DNA of 64,000 nt from Aralia elata. Taxonomy: Eukaryota > Streptophyta > Magnoliopsida > Apiales > Araliaceae. The stretch spans positions 98,332,433 through 98,396,432 of the forward strand of contig CM068384.1 of NCBI GenBank assembly GCA_034770075.1. Direction: 5' to 3'. The notes beneath the pieces were generated by a model. That model ran no database searches. It saw only the letters and a program-made list of their open reading frames with translations, and was not told the origin of the DNA. Within the stretch, counting starts at the first letter, position 1. Each line of letters opens with the position of its first letter. A program made the translations under genes and the position numbers. Shown here in pieces: positions 23,853 to 35,609 of the stretch.

Positions 23853-26800
23853 ATGTTGAACTACCAAGTGAACTCTGAAAACCAACTGTGCTTTGAAGAG
23901 TTCGAAGGAATGGATGCATAGTTTAGAGTCGTGCTTTCTCTTGTGCAAAAGGCGGGATTCTATGAGGCCTTGAGCACAAGCACAAAGATCTTCACCAAGA
24001 AAGTGGAAGAGTTCTATCAGAATGGCTCATGTGCTAAAGGGGTCATTACAACAAGGGTGAAGGACGTCAAACTCACCTATAAGGTGACAGAGATGAACCA
24101 TCTTCTTGGGTTCATCAATGAAGGAGTAACTACCTTCGAAGAGGTAGACATCAAGTTTAGACTGGAGCTGATGGCTTACAAGAAGAACCCAGAGCTTAAG
24201 GGGATGAAAAAGAAAGAGTTCCCCAAAAACTACGAGTTCTTTGCTGACATCGTCGGAAAGTGTATCCTTTGTTAGAACTCTGCCCATGACTCCGTTAGCG
24301 AGCTCCAGCTGAAGATAATGACAACCATTGTAATGAGGAAGTAAGTAAACTTTGGAGTGGTGCTGATGGATTGGATCTTAAAATGGTTTAGTGACGCTGA
24401 GAAGAAGAAGAAGAAAAAAGAAGGAAGGAAAGCCCCTTCCGAAGATGTTCTGTAGGAGGCTTATCAGCATCTCCCTGATGAAGAGACTGAAAAATTGCCT
24501 TGAGGACTGAGAGGGAGATGCTCTCAACGTCAATAAGAAAATGACGAAGAAACTGTTTAATAACTGAAAGAGGAATCCAATTGAGATCCTGAGGTCGAAG
24601 TAGTGTGAGAGCAGTGAAAGGACCCTCAGCGAGGTATAAAAGCCCAGAACGACCAAGCTGAAGAGGAAGATCACAGAGCTAGAATCAGGGTCTAGTGAAG
24701 AGGATAAGGGAATGAGAGGGCTTACAAGGAGAAATAAGGGCGAGAAAAAGTTTGGAGATTTAAAAGAGACCTCTCAAGGCTCTACAACCCCTCAAGTTCC
24801 TGAGGCCTTGGCTTTCACAACAGAGAAACCACCTCTGAAAAAGAAGAAAAAGAAGAAAAAGGTAAAAAGGAAGAAAAGAGATTCCTAAGGACTCTCAGGA
24901 TGAAGCCAATGCTTCTAAGACGAGGGATGATTCAGTCTCTCTCTCTCAGCTCGTAAAGAAAAAGGGATGGAAACGCTTAAAAAAGACAACTGTTCAGCCT
25001 CCTCCCAAGACCATCAGAGAACAAGCTGAAAAGATTGTTGAAGATCTTGATAGGTGGGACACTGAAGTTGCTGGCAAGGAAGGTCTGTCACTTGCTGAAT
25101 GAGATAGAAGACAAATATAGAAATGCAGATTTGACAAAATGGCCAAGTTCGACAGGCTCGCCCAAATTGAAGAGTCTATGTCTGGCGAGCCGATCGTAGA
25201 ACATTCCAGCTCTCCGATCGTAGAGCAGCTAGGAGCAGCAGTTGATGATGAGATGATTAAGACGGCTTTAGAGCCAAAACCAATAATAGGTGATGAGATG
25301 GCTGACATGCTAAAGTCATAAGAAGATGATGAAGAACCAGTTGTGAAGGTATCTAAACCTGAGCCAAAAAAGAAGAAACTAATAAAGATGACTTTGAAGA
25401 AAGTGAAAAATGTAGAGAAGAAGCAAAAGAAAAAGAAAACCCCATAATTAGCCTCATCAATCGAAGCTACTCCTGAGGGGGAGACACAAGATCCACAACC
25501 TAGCTCTTTCAATGATTCTTTGGTGCTAACAAAAATCATTGAATCGGTTGTTCAAGATATCAGAAGAGAGGCAAGCCCACCTGTTATTAAACTAGAAGAT
25601 CATTCATCAGAGGGGGAGCGACCAGAGCTTTCATATAGAGCCCCCTCAAAATATATAGGGACATGAGGAGGGCGTATGCGCGTGGTATTCTTAGGCGAGG
25701 ATTTATACAACTGCAACTTAGAAGAAGAGATAGACAGAATCACTATTATCTAGGATAACAATAATGACTTATTGTTATATTTTTTTCATGTCATGCCTTT
25801 GGTGAGAGCAATAACACATTGAGATATGAGCTTCATCACTTGAAACTTCTCAAAATTTCTAAATATTAAAGTATTATCTCAAAATTTTCCAAGAGTTCTC
25901 ACCTACGCCTCCAAAATTATCTACAATAATAAATCCTCTTCAGGTATATACAATAAAATCACCTTCATTTATGATTCTTTATTCTTTAATACTCAACCTC
26001 TACCTCGCAATGAAGTAATCATAGAGTCCCATATTATGATTGTTGAGCAACCTTCGAGTCCAATTCCTTAATCCCTGATCGTGGAGTCCCAAAACCCCAC
26101 GGACGATGTACATAACACTAACTCCCTGATCATAGAGTCCCAACACCCTACGATCGTTGTACAAACTACTAACTCTCCGATCGTAGAGTCTTAAAACCCT
26201 ACGATTGATGTACAAAATACTAACTCTCTTATACACACATCTTCTATTCATATACACTCTAACTCCCCATCTCTTATATTTTCTCCAATCGTAGAGTCTC
26301 AAAACCTTACGATTGAAAAACATACGCCCATAAATACTATATATATATATATACCTTTAACATCCTAAATATATCGATATACATTCCTCCTCCAATACTC
26401 AAAGCCTAGATCTTACACTTGCTCATTCGTTATTCCATTCATTAAACCAAGGAAATAAAGAAGGTGCTAAAGCTTTAATTAAGCAAATACTGGAGCGAGT
26501 CTCAGTAGTGCCGTCCAAGGTCCAGATGGAAAGAATGCTTGATATCATTGCTGATGAATGCACAGAAGGCATCCAGGAAACGACTATTGGGATTCAGAAA
26601 GGACTAACTCACATTACTGAGACTGCCTCTAAAGTCCCTAGAGAAATGTTAAAGGAGTTCGACAAGAAAATGAAAGAAATGCTTCAAACTATTTTCAAAA
26701 ATCTCCAAAAGAGGGATGAGATCTTCTTCAAGCAGATCGCAGACCACAAAGCAGTTGTACTCTTTTTTCAATTAACCAATGCTGAGTCCATAAAGTTTCT

Positions 26801-27421
26801 CTCTGACAAGGTGTTCTCCTTAAGCTCATCACTATTAGAATTCAAAGGCGTGGTAATGCAATGAATGGAATGTACAGATAATGTCGTAACTCTTGTTCAT
26901 CATTAACGAGAGAACATGCCGATGCTAGACAGTAAGAAGCCAGAGAAGACATTACCATGTCAAGGAACCAAATGCAGGAGCTTGTCACCGCTGTCAAGCA
27001 TCTCTCGGAAGAAGTCAACACTCTACACAATGATCGAGATGTTGATAAAAAGGAAGAAAGGAGACAAGCTCAACAACAATCATCAATTCATCCCCTTTCT
27101 CCCACTAGAAATTCTTCGGCGCCTCAAGCAATCCCTCTAGGCCAAGATCGTGGTCAGTCTTCCTCCTCTTCAAGGCTAAGATTGTTGAGTGCAATAACTC
27201 CTACTGGCTCACGGCTCCCATCCGGTAACCCAATGTTCGTAAATAGAAATCTTCAAGGGGCTCACATTGAAGGGGAAGGAAGATTTAATATTCCTGATCT
27301 TGGACCTAGAGACTCGATGGAATAAATTCAAAAGATAGAAACTGAAGGAAGAAAGAGCTACTTAAGAAGGCGTGAAGCTGAAAGAAGAGATCTTCCCAGG
27401 AGCAAAAGAGGAAAAAGGTAG
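23853..27421 (+). pseudogene. Third ORF region of the Sirevirus (envelope-like position), decayed
   Basis: Downstream of pol, an ATG at 23853 opens a frame with early TAG stops at 23919 and 24273. Its first 140 residues (AFYEALSTSTKIFTKKVEEF-like) resemble the plant-transposon-protein domain common in extra ORFs of Sireviruses (inference from memory). Then come lysine-rich low-complexity stretches (24400-25440), a repeated segment with PIVE motifs (25180-26330), an alpha-helical part (26508-26864) and a basic tail ending near 27421. No convincing signal peptide or fusion peptide is seen. Sirevirus env-like ORFs are of unproven function, and this copy is broken by several stops. Confidence 0.65.
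26070..26222 (+). repeat. 51-bp tandem repeat (3 units) encoding a 17-residue repeat
   Basis: Units at about 26070, 26121 and 26172 contain CCGATCGTAGAGTC ... ACCCTACGATTGATGTACA. In the ORF3 frame each reads as a variant of NSPIVESQNPTIDVQNT, with one internal stop in the third unit. Within each unit CGATCGTAG pairs with CTACGATTG, so every unit can fold as a hairpin. A partial fourth copy follows at 26281-26315. Confidence 0.85.
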
Positions 27422-27619
27422 ATAAAGAGAAAATGTATATGTTGTAAGAAAATTTTAAAATTTATATACTTTGTAAAATTCTTTGATTCAATCAATAAAT
27501 TCATTCTTTCTATCTAGAAATACAGTTGTTCAATGTATATAAATAATGTTTAAATTTAAAGTATCTTGCATCTTAGAATTGATGAATGCTTGAAACTACT
27601 AGTTTTGTTATCATCAAAT

Positions 27620-27628
27620 AAAGGGAGA
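27620..27628 (+). other. Polypurine tract of the Sirevirus
   Basis: AAAGGGAGA ends one base before the 3' LTR (TGTTAG at 27630), the expected plus-strand primer site. Confidence 0.8.
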
Positions 27629-27629
27629 T

Positions 27630-29071
27630 TGTTAGAACAATTGCATATTTTAATTTGATGATGATAAGATAATGTATATTTATAACCAGTAGCTTTTGTG
27701 AAGTCCTTAAATGTATAATTGATATAAAAGGACTTAAGTAGAAGATAAAGCCTTTTAGGTTGATCTATTGAGTGAAACGAATATATAGTCTATAGCTAGG
27801 AATTTAAATGATCATAAAGCTGTGTAAACGATCGTAAAGATGTTTAGATGATTGAACGATTGCAGAGTCTGCTCAGAGATCGTAAGGTAAAATGAAGATT
27901 GCAGAGTCTGCTCAAAGATCGTGAGACAAGTCAAATATCGTAAAGTTTGCTCAAGATCGTAAGGCGAATTGAAGATTACAGAGTCTGCTCAGAGATCGTA
28001 AGGCCAAATGAAAAATCGTAGATCAAGCAAATCGTAGAGTTAGTTAAGCCAAATACTCTACGATCTCCATAAAACTCTACGATCAGGCAAATCGTAAAGT
28101 ATGTTAAGTCTGACATTGAGAAGACTTATGGAGTGAAGATTCCGAGATGGTTGTTGATCATCCTAAGTTTAAAATGAAAATCAGATCGAGTTGTGTCTAA
28201 CAGCTAGTTTGGCGAAGTGACATCACCCACGTGGTTGGTACTGCAGAAGTCTGATGTGACCTATCAAAGTCGAAAGAAAGCTGACGTATCCTCTCTGAAA
28301 GTCAACAATTAGAGATATTCTAGGATCGGAGCATTAAATGAGCAACGACAACTTTCCAACGGGAAAATCTCGAGGTCTTCTATAAAAGGGCACAAAGATT
28401 CAATCCAAGAGTATGAATCACGAATTACAAGCTGAATCGCTGCTCAAATTTCAAGAACTCTACTCTACGAAAATAGAACGACTTGTTCAACTACTAAGTC
28501 TTTCAGAAGCCGAGCATAACGCTACTTAGCAACTCCTCAAAATTCGCTTCATCTCTTGTGATTTATTGGTCTTAATGATCTGTTGTTACCAAATCTAAGT
28601 GATTTAAATAGTTCTTAGTGAACTGGTCTTAGTGACCCTTTATCTTAATGACATCTGGCAAGTCTGAGTGACTTGAAAGAGTCTTAGTGATTCATCGTTG
28701 TAATAGATTTTAGTGATTGATCTTAGTAATCGCCCTGCATCCTTAGTGGATTTCCTACTCGTGGAGTAGAAGGGTGGACTAAAAGTTATTTGTGTTCCGA
28801 ACCACTTAAAAATTTCTTATGTCATTTACTTTCTTGAATTTATATTTATGCACTTATCTTTTATATCTATTTGTGACTTAATTCCACAAGTGAACTAAAT
28901 TCAGAGCTGATATTTTCTTTAAATCTTTGAAGGGGTTTTTCAAATTAATATTCCGCTGTGCATAATTAACTCTGTTTAATTTATAATCTGGTAATATTTT
29001 CTCAAAAGAATTTTTTTTAAAAGATTTATTCAACTTTCTTCTGAATCTCTTAGTGCCTCTGGAAAACAACA
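27630..29071 (+). repeat. Sirevirus 3' LTR
   Basis: 1,442 bp, collinear with the 5' LTR, same termini, TATA box at 28381-28388. The ATCGTAGAG-like cluster is at 27800-28105. Confidence 0.93.
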
Positions 29072-29076
29072 AAAGA

Positions 29077-29716
29077 CGTGAGGGCGATCGTGAGACAGTG
29101 GCCATGAAGCAATGGACAGTTTGTTTACTTTTTGCATATCTAAATCTAGAGTCTAGGCTTATTCTAATTAGAGGTTTTTAATTTTTATTTTTTGTAATTT
29201 GTTTGGTTATTGTGGAGATATTTATTGACCTTTTGGAAATGATGTAAAAAGGATAATAAAAAAAATAAATCTTTTGCTTTTTTTGGATGAGATAATAAAA
29301 TTTTAGAAAATATATATTTTACACATGAGATGCCACATTAGCTTTTTGTTTTTATACATCAAATGTCACATAATGCCATGTCATTTCTAGTTAACCGTAG
29401 TTGGAGGTTTGGTCAATTTTTAGGTATTTTTGATCATTTTTAAAATGTTTAATGATATTGGTGTTAAAAAAAATAGTTCGAATGTTTTTTCCATTGCTTA
29501 ACAAAAGTTCAATGGTTTTTTGGCTGATTTAGTCTAATAATTAATAAATTATAAGAAGATTTGGTAATATAAAAATTCATTTTGGGAAAAGAGAAAAACA
29601 TTAATAAACCCATATTTATACAATAATATAATATCAAAAACACTTTGAACATTTTTTTTAATACACCCTACTTACTACCCTATTCTGAGGGTGTCATTTT
29701 TTAGTCTACTGCTCCC
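29077..29716. other. Intergenic, no gene; contains a dispersed repeat segment
   Basis: AT-rich flank between the Sirevirus and PTH copy A. Bases 29380-29530, read on the minus strand, resemble 10320-10560 and 43480-43720 (shared AACTTTTGTTAAGC and TTTTTTTAACAACAATA-like stretches), so a dispersed repeat is present here in inverse orientation. Confidence 0.6.
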
Positions 29717-30185
29717 GCTATAAAATGAAGTTTATATACCCAAAATCATTTGCCTCTTCTTTCCGGTAGGCATTCATCTTCCAATTTCGCCCGCAGAGCG
29801 GATATGACCTCTCCATTTCAAGCCAACCTTCCGATCGGATCTTCTCCCATCTCGGTAAGACTTACGGCAAGAAGATTCCCCAATTCACTTGCATTTACTC
29901 TTCAGTCTTCTCTTCCGTATATACATACACGTAAAACATATATACATATATATACATGTATGCGTGTATGGGTTGTATATTGATATATGTGTATGTATAT
30001 GCATTTATGTGTTATTTTTTTTGCGTGGGATTGTAATTCATAGCTCATACGCACTATATATACTCAATAAAGCATACCTTTTAAACTACTCCCTCCGTTT
30101 ATAATATCATTCCGGACTTTTGAAAGTCAATTCTAGAAAATTTCAAACTCAAAATTGAAATTTATGTGGGAATGAAGGTAAATCT

Positions 30186-30414
30186 CAAGCTTTAGATCAA
30201 AAGAATGAAGGTGGGAATGGAGTGACTCATTCCTATGTAATGAAAAAAATTGTGTTTGATTGTTCCATTGGAATGGAATAAACCATTCTCATTCTTGTCA
30301 AATTTGTGGATTTTATTCCTTGCGGGAGAGTATGGAATGAGTCATTCCAGCCAAGAATGGAATGAATCATTCCATTCCCTTCTCTATTCCATTCCTTCAA
30401 TCCAAACGTAGCAT
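30186..30414. mobile_element. Tourist-like MITE in PTH copy A intron 1
   Basis: GGAATG-rich palindromic element ending AATCCAAACGTAGCA. The same insertion in copy C (55431-55677) has TTA on both sides and cleaner ends, so it predates the PTH duplication. Confidence 0.6.
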
Positions 30415-31505
30415 TAAAGCTTTTAAAGAAAGACCTTTTGTATCTCATTCTTTTAATTGTTTCTTCTACAATAGAATTTACAAAAAAAGAAAAAGAAAAA
30501 GAAAACTCTGTTTTCCTACTTTTACATTAAATTCCATTTCTATCTTCCCATAGCGTGCGCCTTAACAATTATGATCTTTCCTAATTTACTTTGTCCTTTT
30601 GAAGTTCACATTTTCAGTTTTCTTAAATTTTACCTGGTTGTACATTACGAGTATTAGTAAAACTTTCAATTAACACCATCTTCAGTAAGTTAATAAAGAC
30701 ATTGTTATTACTATAGAACTTTTTTCTTTCAAATAATTGGTAATTGCGAACTTTACTAATGTATACACGCAGGTGTAAATCTTGTGGAGATGACGAGATG
30801 ATTGGAGATGCTTAGTAGAATTTCAAGGCGCTGCTTGTGCACTGCTACTCCACAACCATGGCTCTTGTAGGCTTAGGCAACCCTGGGGATAAATACAAAG
30901 CAACCAGACACAATGTATGATCGCATTTATACTTTTTTTGAATACCTTTTTCAATCTCAAACCCCAGCCTTTTGTTTTCTATTGTCATTATTTGCGTGGT
31001 TGGAAGCAGGTAGGGTTTAAAATGATTGATGCATTTGCCGAATCACAAGGAATTCCGACGGACACAGTTCATTGCAAAGCTTTATTTGGGAAAAGTTGGT
31101 CGCCTTTATTTATTTTGGATAAAAAGGTCGGCCCTCTTTATTTATTTTAAGATAAAAGGATGGTTGTCTTTATTAACATCATCGTGTGCAAGTCATTTAC
31201 ATGATATAAGTTAATAAACGATAATTCATGTTTCTTTTGGTATTCTGTTTCAGGTTCCGTGGATGGTGTTCCTGTTTTCCTTGCAAAACCACGAACTTAT
31301 ATGAATTTGATTTGTGAATCTGTAAGCATTGTAGATTATCTCCTTGAGAGGATTGAAATTATACTCTGAAAGATTTTATTTTCTTCATATTGTGATTTAC
31401 ATTCTGTTGATTTCTTGATTGTTTGATTATGCTTTGTCATCTACTGCATGCTATACTATTGATCACTATTATTCTTAAATCAAAGATGTCTACAATGTTC
31501 TTCTC

Positions 31506-31517
31506 CCCCCCCCCCCC
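31506..31517. repeat. Poly-C run
   Basis: About a dozen C residues following TTCTT in the PTH intron. Run lengths of this kind are prone to sequencing error. Confidence 0.8.
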
Positions 31518-32623
31518 TAAATGGTATTATGATTTTATATTATTAATTAGAAATTGGGTCTTAGTTGATTACCCTGTTTGATTATTGAGCTCTGGAATAC
31601 CTCTAATAGGTCTTGGTTAGGGTTAGCTTGGATAACAAGGCTAATTTAACTTCTTTTATTTTGTGATATAAATATTACTTAAATAATAATGACTACTAAT
31701 TCAGCCTATAGTTTAGAGTGTTCAAATTATATATTTAATGATTGTTTATGGGAAAATTTAAGTAAAACATTTTCTAATGTATCCTAGATACTTGTCTATA
31801 TTCTTGTAGTTATGTTTCTATTTTCTTGTTATTTTACAAAATGTTCAAAAGGTAAAAGCTTTGTACCTTTATATTCAATGTCTTCAAGTGGACATATAAT
31901 AGTAAGAAAATATGATACAAGCTATTTGATTTAACTTTTTGATCGTAATTCAGTTTAAGCATAAAAATAGTTTTAGAGGATTTTCCTTTTTATATTCCAT
32001 CCTTGTCGGCACAATTCCTTGATTCCTTCAATCAAGCCATATGGTCCCCTTGGCCACCTATTTAAGGACTTAGGTGGATTCTTCACATCCCAAAAGGATA
32101 AAAGGAAACAGGAACACATTAACGACTATTTCCTATGTTTGAACTAGATTCTGCTTAAAAGATAGGTCAAAACAGCTTATTCTTATTCCCCTAAAATTAT
32201 GTTTGGAATTCATGTGAACCTTTAGCAATATAAACGTAAAAAGAAGTTTGGTAGCTTTTGCATAACAATAAGAGTAAACATTAGTGTCCTACATATGCAA
32301 ATCTTTTATAGGAAGTTTTTTAGCTTAAACATGTGCAATGAAATTTTAAAATTTTGAATTTCTGAGTGGATTATTTTAGCATCTTTAATAGAAAAAAATG
32401 GTAAAGAATCTGCAAAAAGTTTAATGTCAATATGGATAAAGCAACGGCTATGACATTTATTGCCAATTTAATATATATTGTTATAGCCGTTAATTTGTCT
32501 TAATTGACATTAAATTTTTTCTTTTTTTTGGATTTCTTTCCCAATTATGTTTTGTTAAATATTATCCCATTTCAGTCAAAAAATCGAGAATTCACTTTGT
32601 GCATTTAAGATGGCAAGCCTTCC

Positions 32624-32631
32624 TATATAAG
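32624..32631 (+). promoter_or_regulatory. TATA box upstream of the RNase H-like ORF
   Basis: TATATAAG about 86 bp before the ATG at 32717, with an equivalent (TATATAAG, minus strand) at the same distance in the inverted copy. Confidence 0.5.
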
Positions 32632-32716
32632 TACTCATCTCTCTCAATTCCAATTACACATCTATTGACAATCTTCAATTTTGATTCCCTTGTGAGTAAG
32701 TTAGATATTATCATCC

Positions 32717-33310
32717 ATGACACCCATGATTCTCGACTTGAACCCAATTGCTGTCGTGCGATTTTTCTCTTCTGAGAATGGAGGAATGTTCCATTATGTT
32801 GCATGGACTCCACCATTTGAGAACTCTTGGAAACTAAATTTTGCTGGGTCTATATATGATGGGTTTGACATAGGAGGCGTGAGTTCTGTTTTACGTGATG
32901 AGAATGCCATTTTTAAGTCTGCCATTTCGGCACCGGTTAAGGGTTATACATGTGCCGTAGCGACAGAGTTGGCAGCTTTGAAATATGGGTTGTATGAAGC
33001 CGTGTTGCAAGGAAGTGATTATCTCGAAATAGAAGGAGAATCAGAAATTGCAATGAGGGTGATACTTGGCCAAATCAAGCCATCTTCACCATCGATTCAA
33101 AATCTTTTCATTGAGTGCGTTTCAATTTTAGATAATTTTCGAATGGTAAGATTTCACCCAGTACGTGGATATGTTAATAGAGCTGCTAACAAGCTAGTCG
33201 ACTTGGCGATTGATAAAGATGAAACTATGCGTTGGCCCAAGGAACCTCCTTCGACAATATCTGAAATTTTGATTGAGGATGTAATCGGCCGTTATGAATT
33301 AGCTAATTGA
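32717..33310 (+). CDS. RNase H-like (RVT_3-type) domain protein, intact ORF
   Basis: An uninterrupted 197-residue ORF with its own TATA box. It matches the plant RNase H-like family found in LINE-derived or domesticated proteins: WTPPFENSWKLNFAGS (residues about 30-45), GGVSSVLRDE (54-63), VATELAALKYGL (80-91), EIEGESEIAM (103-112), RGYVNRAANKLVDLA (149-163). In this family the first strand normally reads N-x-D-G-S; here it is NFAGS, so the first catalytic Asp is replaced by Ala. The second acidic residue (ATELAALKYGL) is kept, the third is Glu (GESE), and an Asp (LVDLA) remains in the last helix. Nuclease activity is therefore doubtful. It sits in a PTH intron and has a degenerate inverted copy nearby. 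Whether it is a host gene or part of an element is unclear. Confidence 0.7.
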   Translation: MTPMILDLNPIAVVRFFSSENGGMFHYVAWTPPFENSWKLNFAGSIYDGFDIGGVSSVLRDENAIFKSAISAPVKGYTCAVATELAALKYGLYEAVLQGSDYLEIEGESEIAMRVILGQIKPSSPSIQNLFIECVSILDNFRMVRFHPVRGYVNRAANKLVDLAIDKDETMRWPKEPPSTISEILIEDVIGRYELAN

Positions 33311-34299
33311 ATATCCAATAAACAAAATATTTAAAGTTTTATGATCAAATATTTTTGGATTGTTTTGTTAACATCCAATATTGTTTTTCACTTTAATTAT
33401 GTTTAATTATGTTGATTGCTAATTAGTTTATTCTAAATTCTGATATTTTGGCAATGTAGATAATTTAATGTGTTGATAAAATACTTCAAAAATGGTTCTT
33501 ACTGAAAAGTGTGCAATTTTTGCATTGATGAAATAAAAAAATAGTCCATAATGCAATTGAATGTGTATAGAAAAACAAATTGTGAAAAAAATGATTCTTA
33601 CATAATTATATATATTTGATTATTTTCTTAATAGAATAAGGAATTTGATTAATAGATGATAGAATATAAACATGGGGGGACATAATAATTTCTCTTTGGT
33701 GATAACTTTCCATACTTTGTCTCCACAACGAGAAAATAATATGAGAACTTATCCAAAGTCCAACTTTGAGTGATTTAAACCTTTGGGTTGTCCAACTGAT
33801 TCAACCCAACCTCGTATACAGCCGTAATTGAGATACTGATTTTCCTTGGGTAATATCTTTCATTTGAAGGGTAGTTTTGTCATTTCATGCTTGTTGAAAA
33901 TTCTCAACCAATGTCTATGAACAAATTCGATGTGTTGCAAGTACAATACTAGCTGCGTTAAGTCTTATTATCAATTTTCATAACCATATTTTGCATCAAG
34001 TTGCAATTTCATTACTGTTTTTTCTATACATATTCTTTTCGATTGCATTATGGACTGATTTTTTAAATAAGAGAATTTATGCATATTTGTAATGATATGG
34101 AGATGATTGCAAACTTGTTGGTGTATAACATTATTCTAAGCATTTTATCAATACATTACAGTATCTACCATGCCTAATAATTAGCAATTAATTAGCGATC
34201 AACATGCTTAAACTGGACACCAATATTGGGTGCTGACAAAATAATCTGAAAATATTTGATTTTGAAACATTTAATATTTTTAATTGGATAATTCAATCA

Positions 34300-34850
34300 A
34301 TTAAGTCATAACGGCCAACTAAATTCTCGAACAAAATTTCTAGTAGTGTGGAAAGACGAAAGGTGGTTCCTTAGACCAACGCATACAAAAGGTGGTTCCT
34401 TGGACCAACGCATAGTTCTCATGACCATTTTGGCTAGCTTGCTAGCACCTTTATTAACATACCCAAGTATTGGGTGAAATCTTTACCGTTCAAAAATTAT
34501 TTAAAATAGAAACATACTCGATGAAAAAGCTGCAATATTGATAGTGAAGATTGCTTGATTTGACCTATTACCACCTTCATCGAGATTTCTAATTCCCTTT
34601 CTATTTCGAGATAGTCGATTCCTTACAGCACGACTTCATACATCCCATCCTTCAAAGCTGTCAATTCTGTTTCTACGACACGTGGCATGCAACCAACCTC
34701 TCTTACATTGGATCCATTATGTATAGGCATCAACAAATTTTAGTTTTTAGGAGTCTTCAAATGGTGTAGTATAGGCAAAATAATGGACGCTGCTACATTG
34801 CCAGAGGGTTTAAATCGCACGTAAGTAATTGGGTTCAAGTCGAGGGCCAT
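34300..34850 (-). pseudogene. Degenerate inverted copy of the RNase H-like ORF
   Basis: On the minus strand the start (ALDLNPI near 34848), middle (ETELTALKDGMYE near 34660) and end (GASKLA...TMRWSKEPP near 34370) of the 32717 ORF are recognisable, in shifted frames with stops and with part of the centre missing. Confidence 0.75.
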
Positions 34851-35609
34851 GGATGATATTATCTAGCTTACTCAGAAAGAATCAAAATTGGAGAACATTA
34901 TGAGTAGCTGAAAGTGAGAGATGGGACACTTATATAGGAAGGTATTCCAAGCTTAAACACAAAATGAAGTCTCGGTTTTTGGCTAAAATGAGAGAATCTT
35001 TAATAGAAGAAAATTGGGAAAGAATCCAAAAAAAGGTATTTAGTGTCAAGGCCACATAAATGGCTATGACATTTATTACCAATTCAATATCTGTAAATGA
35101 AAATTTTGATTTTCAACTTTGACATGTGACATTGATGAGTGTCGGTTGAAGTAAAATATATACATTTGTATCCTTTATATTTACACATGCATCGTAATTT
35201 CTTCTCGATTCTTTATAAATTCTTCTTAAGCTATTTTTTTTTGTAGGCTAGGTTCGATCAAATAAGTTATGGCCATCGATAGTTGGGTTCTTTATTCAGA
35301 CCTTACATGTAGTTTGCAAGTGACCCTACTAATTTTTTTAGCTGCTAGTCTAATGTTATCCAAGCACAGAAAATGAAGATGGCACCAATGCATTTTTCTT
35401 TCTTTCTCTCGTCTCTTCTACACCACAAAGCATTTTTTGGTGGGACCCAACTCAAGGCCAATTATCACTTCCCACTTTCCTTTTATCTATCAATTTCTCT
35501 CTCTTTTTTATGTGCATGACCTATTTCTTAAAAATTTTCTTATTCATTTTTTAATCAAACAAAAAATAAGAGAGATTGCAACATTGGCAGCTATGTTGGT
35601 TGATATATA

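Larger units (their letters stand above)
11757..29071 (+). mobile_element. Sirevirus (SIRE/Maximus-type Ty1-copia) retrotransposon, 17.3 kb with nested insertions
   Basis: A complete element: LTRs 11757-13226 and 27630-29071 both begin TGTTAGAACAATTGC and end GAAAACAACA, with the 5-bp target duplication AAAGA at 11752-11756 and 29072-29076. A tRNA-Met-like PBS follows the 5' LTR and a purine tract precedes the 3' LTR. The internal order is gag (UBN2 and CCHC knuckle), protease, integrase, RT and RNase H, then a third ORF region. The pol-then-extra-ORF architecture and long gag are typical of Sireviruses (family knowledge). Without the two nested insertions it would be about 12.6 kb. Stops and frameshifts occur throughout, and the LTRs differ at roughly 30 of 370 positions compared by eye, so the insertion is old. 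Confidence 0.93.
32350..35090. repeat. Long imperfect inverted repeat (RNase H-like arms) in PTH intron 3
   Basis: The left arm (about 32350-33590, plus) and right arm (about 34010-35090, minus) are homologous: both contain the leader CTTCCTATATAAGT-like TATA region, the ORF start DLNPI, the ORF end MRW(P/S)KEPP, and downstream stretches up to GTCCATAATGCAAT. The spacer is about 420 bp. The right arm lacks the middle of the ORF. No TIR or target duplication was seen at the outer ends. Confidence 0.8.

Noticed and set aside
24994..25539. 181-residue minus-strand ORF rich in Ser and Phe
   Set aside because: It is the complement of the lysine-rich, low-complexity ORF3 stretch of the Sirevirus and has no family features.
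26000..26323. 107-residue minus-strand ORF with RRVLRLYD repeats
   Set aside because: It is the antisense of the 51-bp tandem array. The plus-strand reading agrees with ORF3 orientation.
29750..29983. ORF starting MPLLSGRHSSSN in PTH copy A (and its twin at 51357)
   Set aside because: It lies in the 5' UTR exon and runs into intron 1. The PTH start that matches the family is MLSRISRR at 30808 (56076 in copy C).
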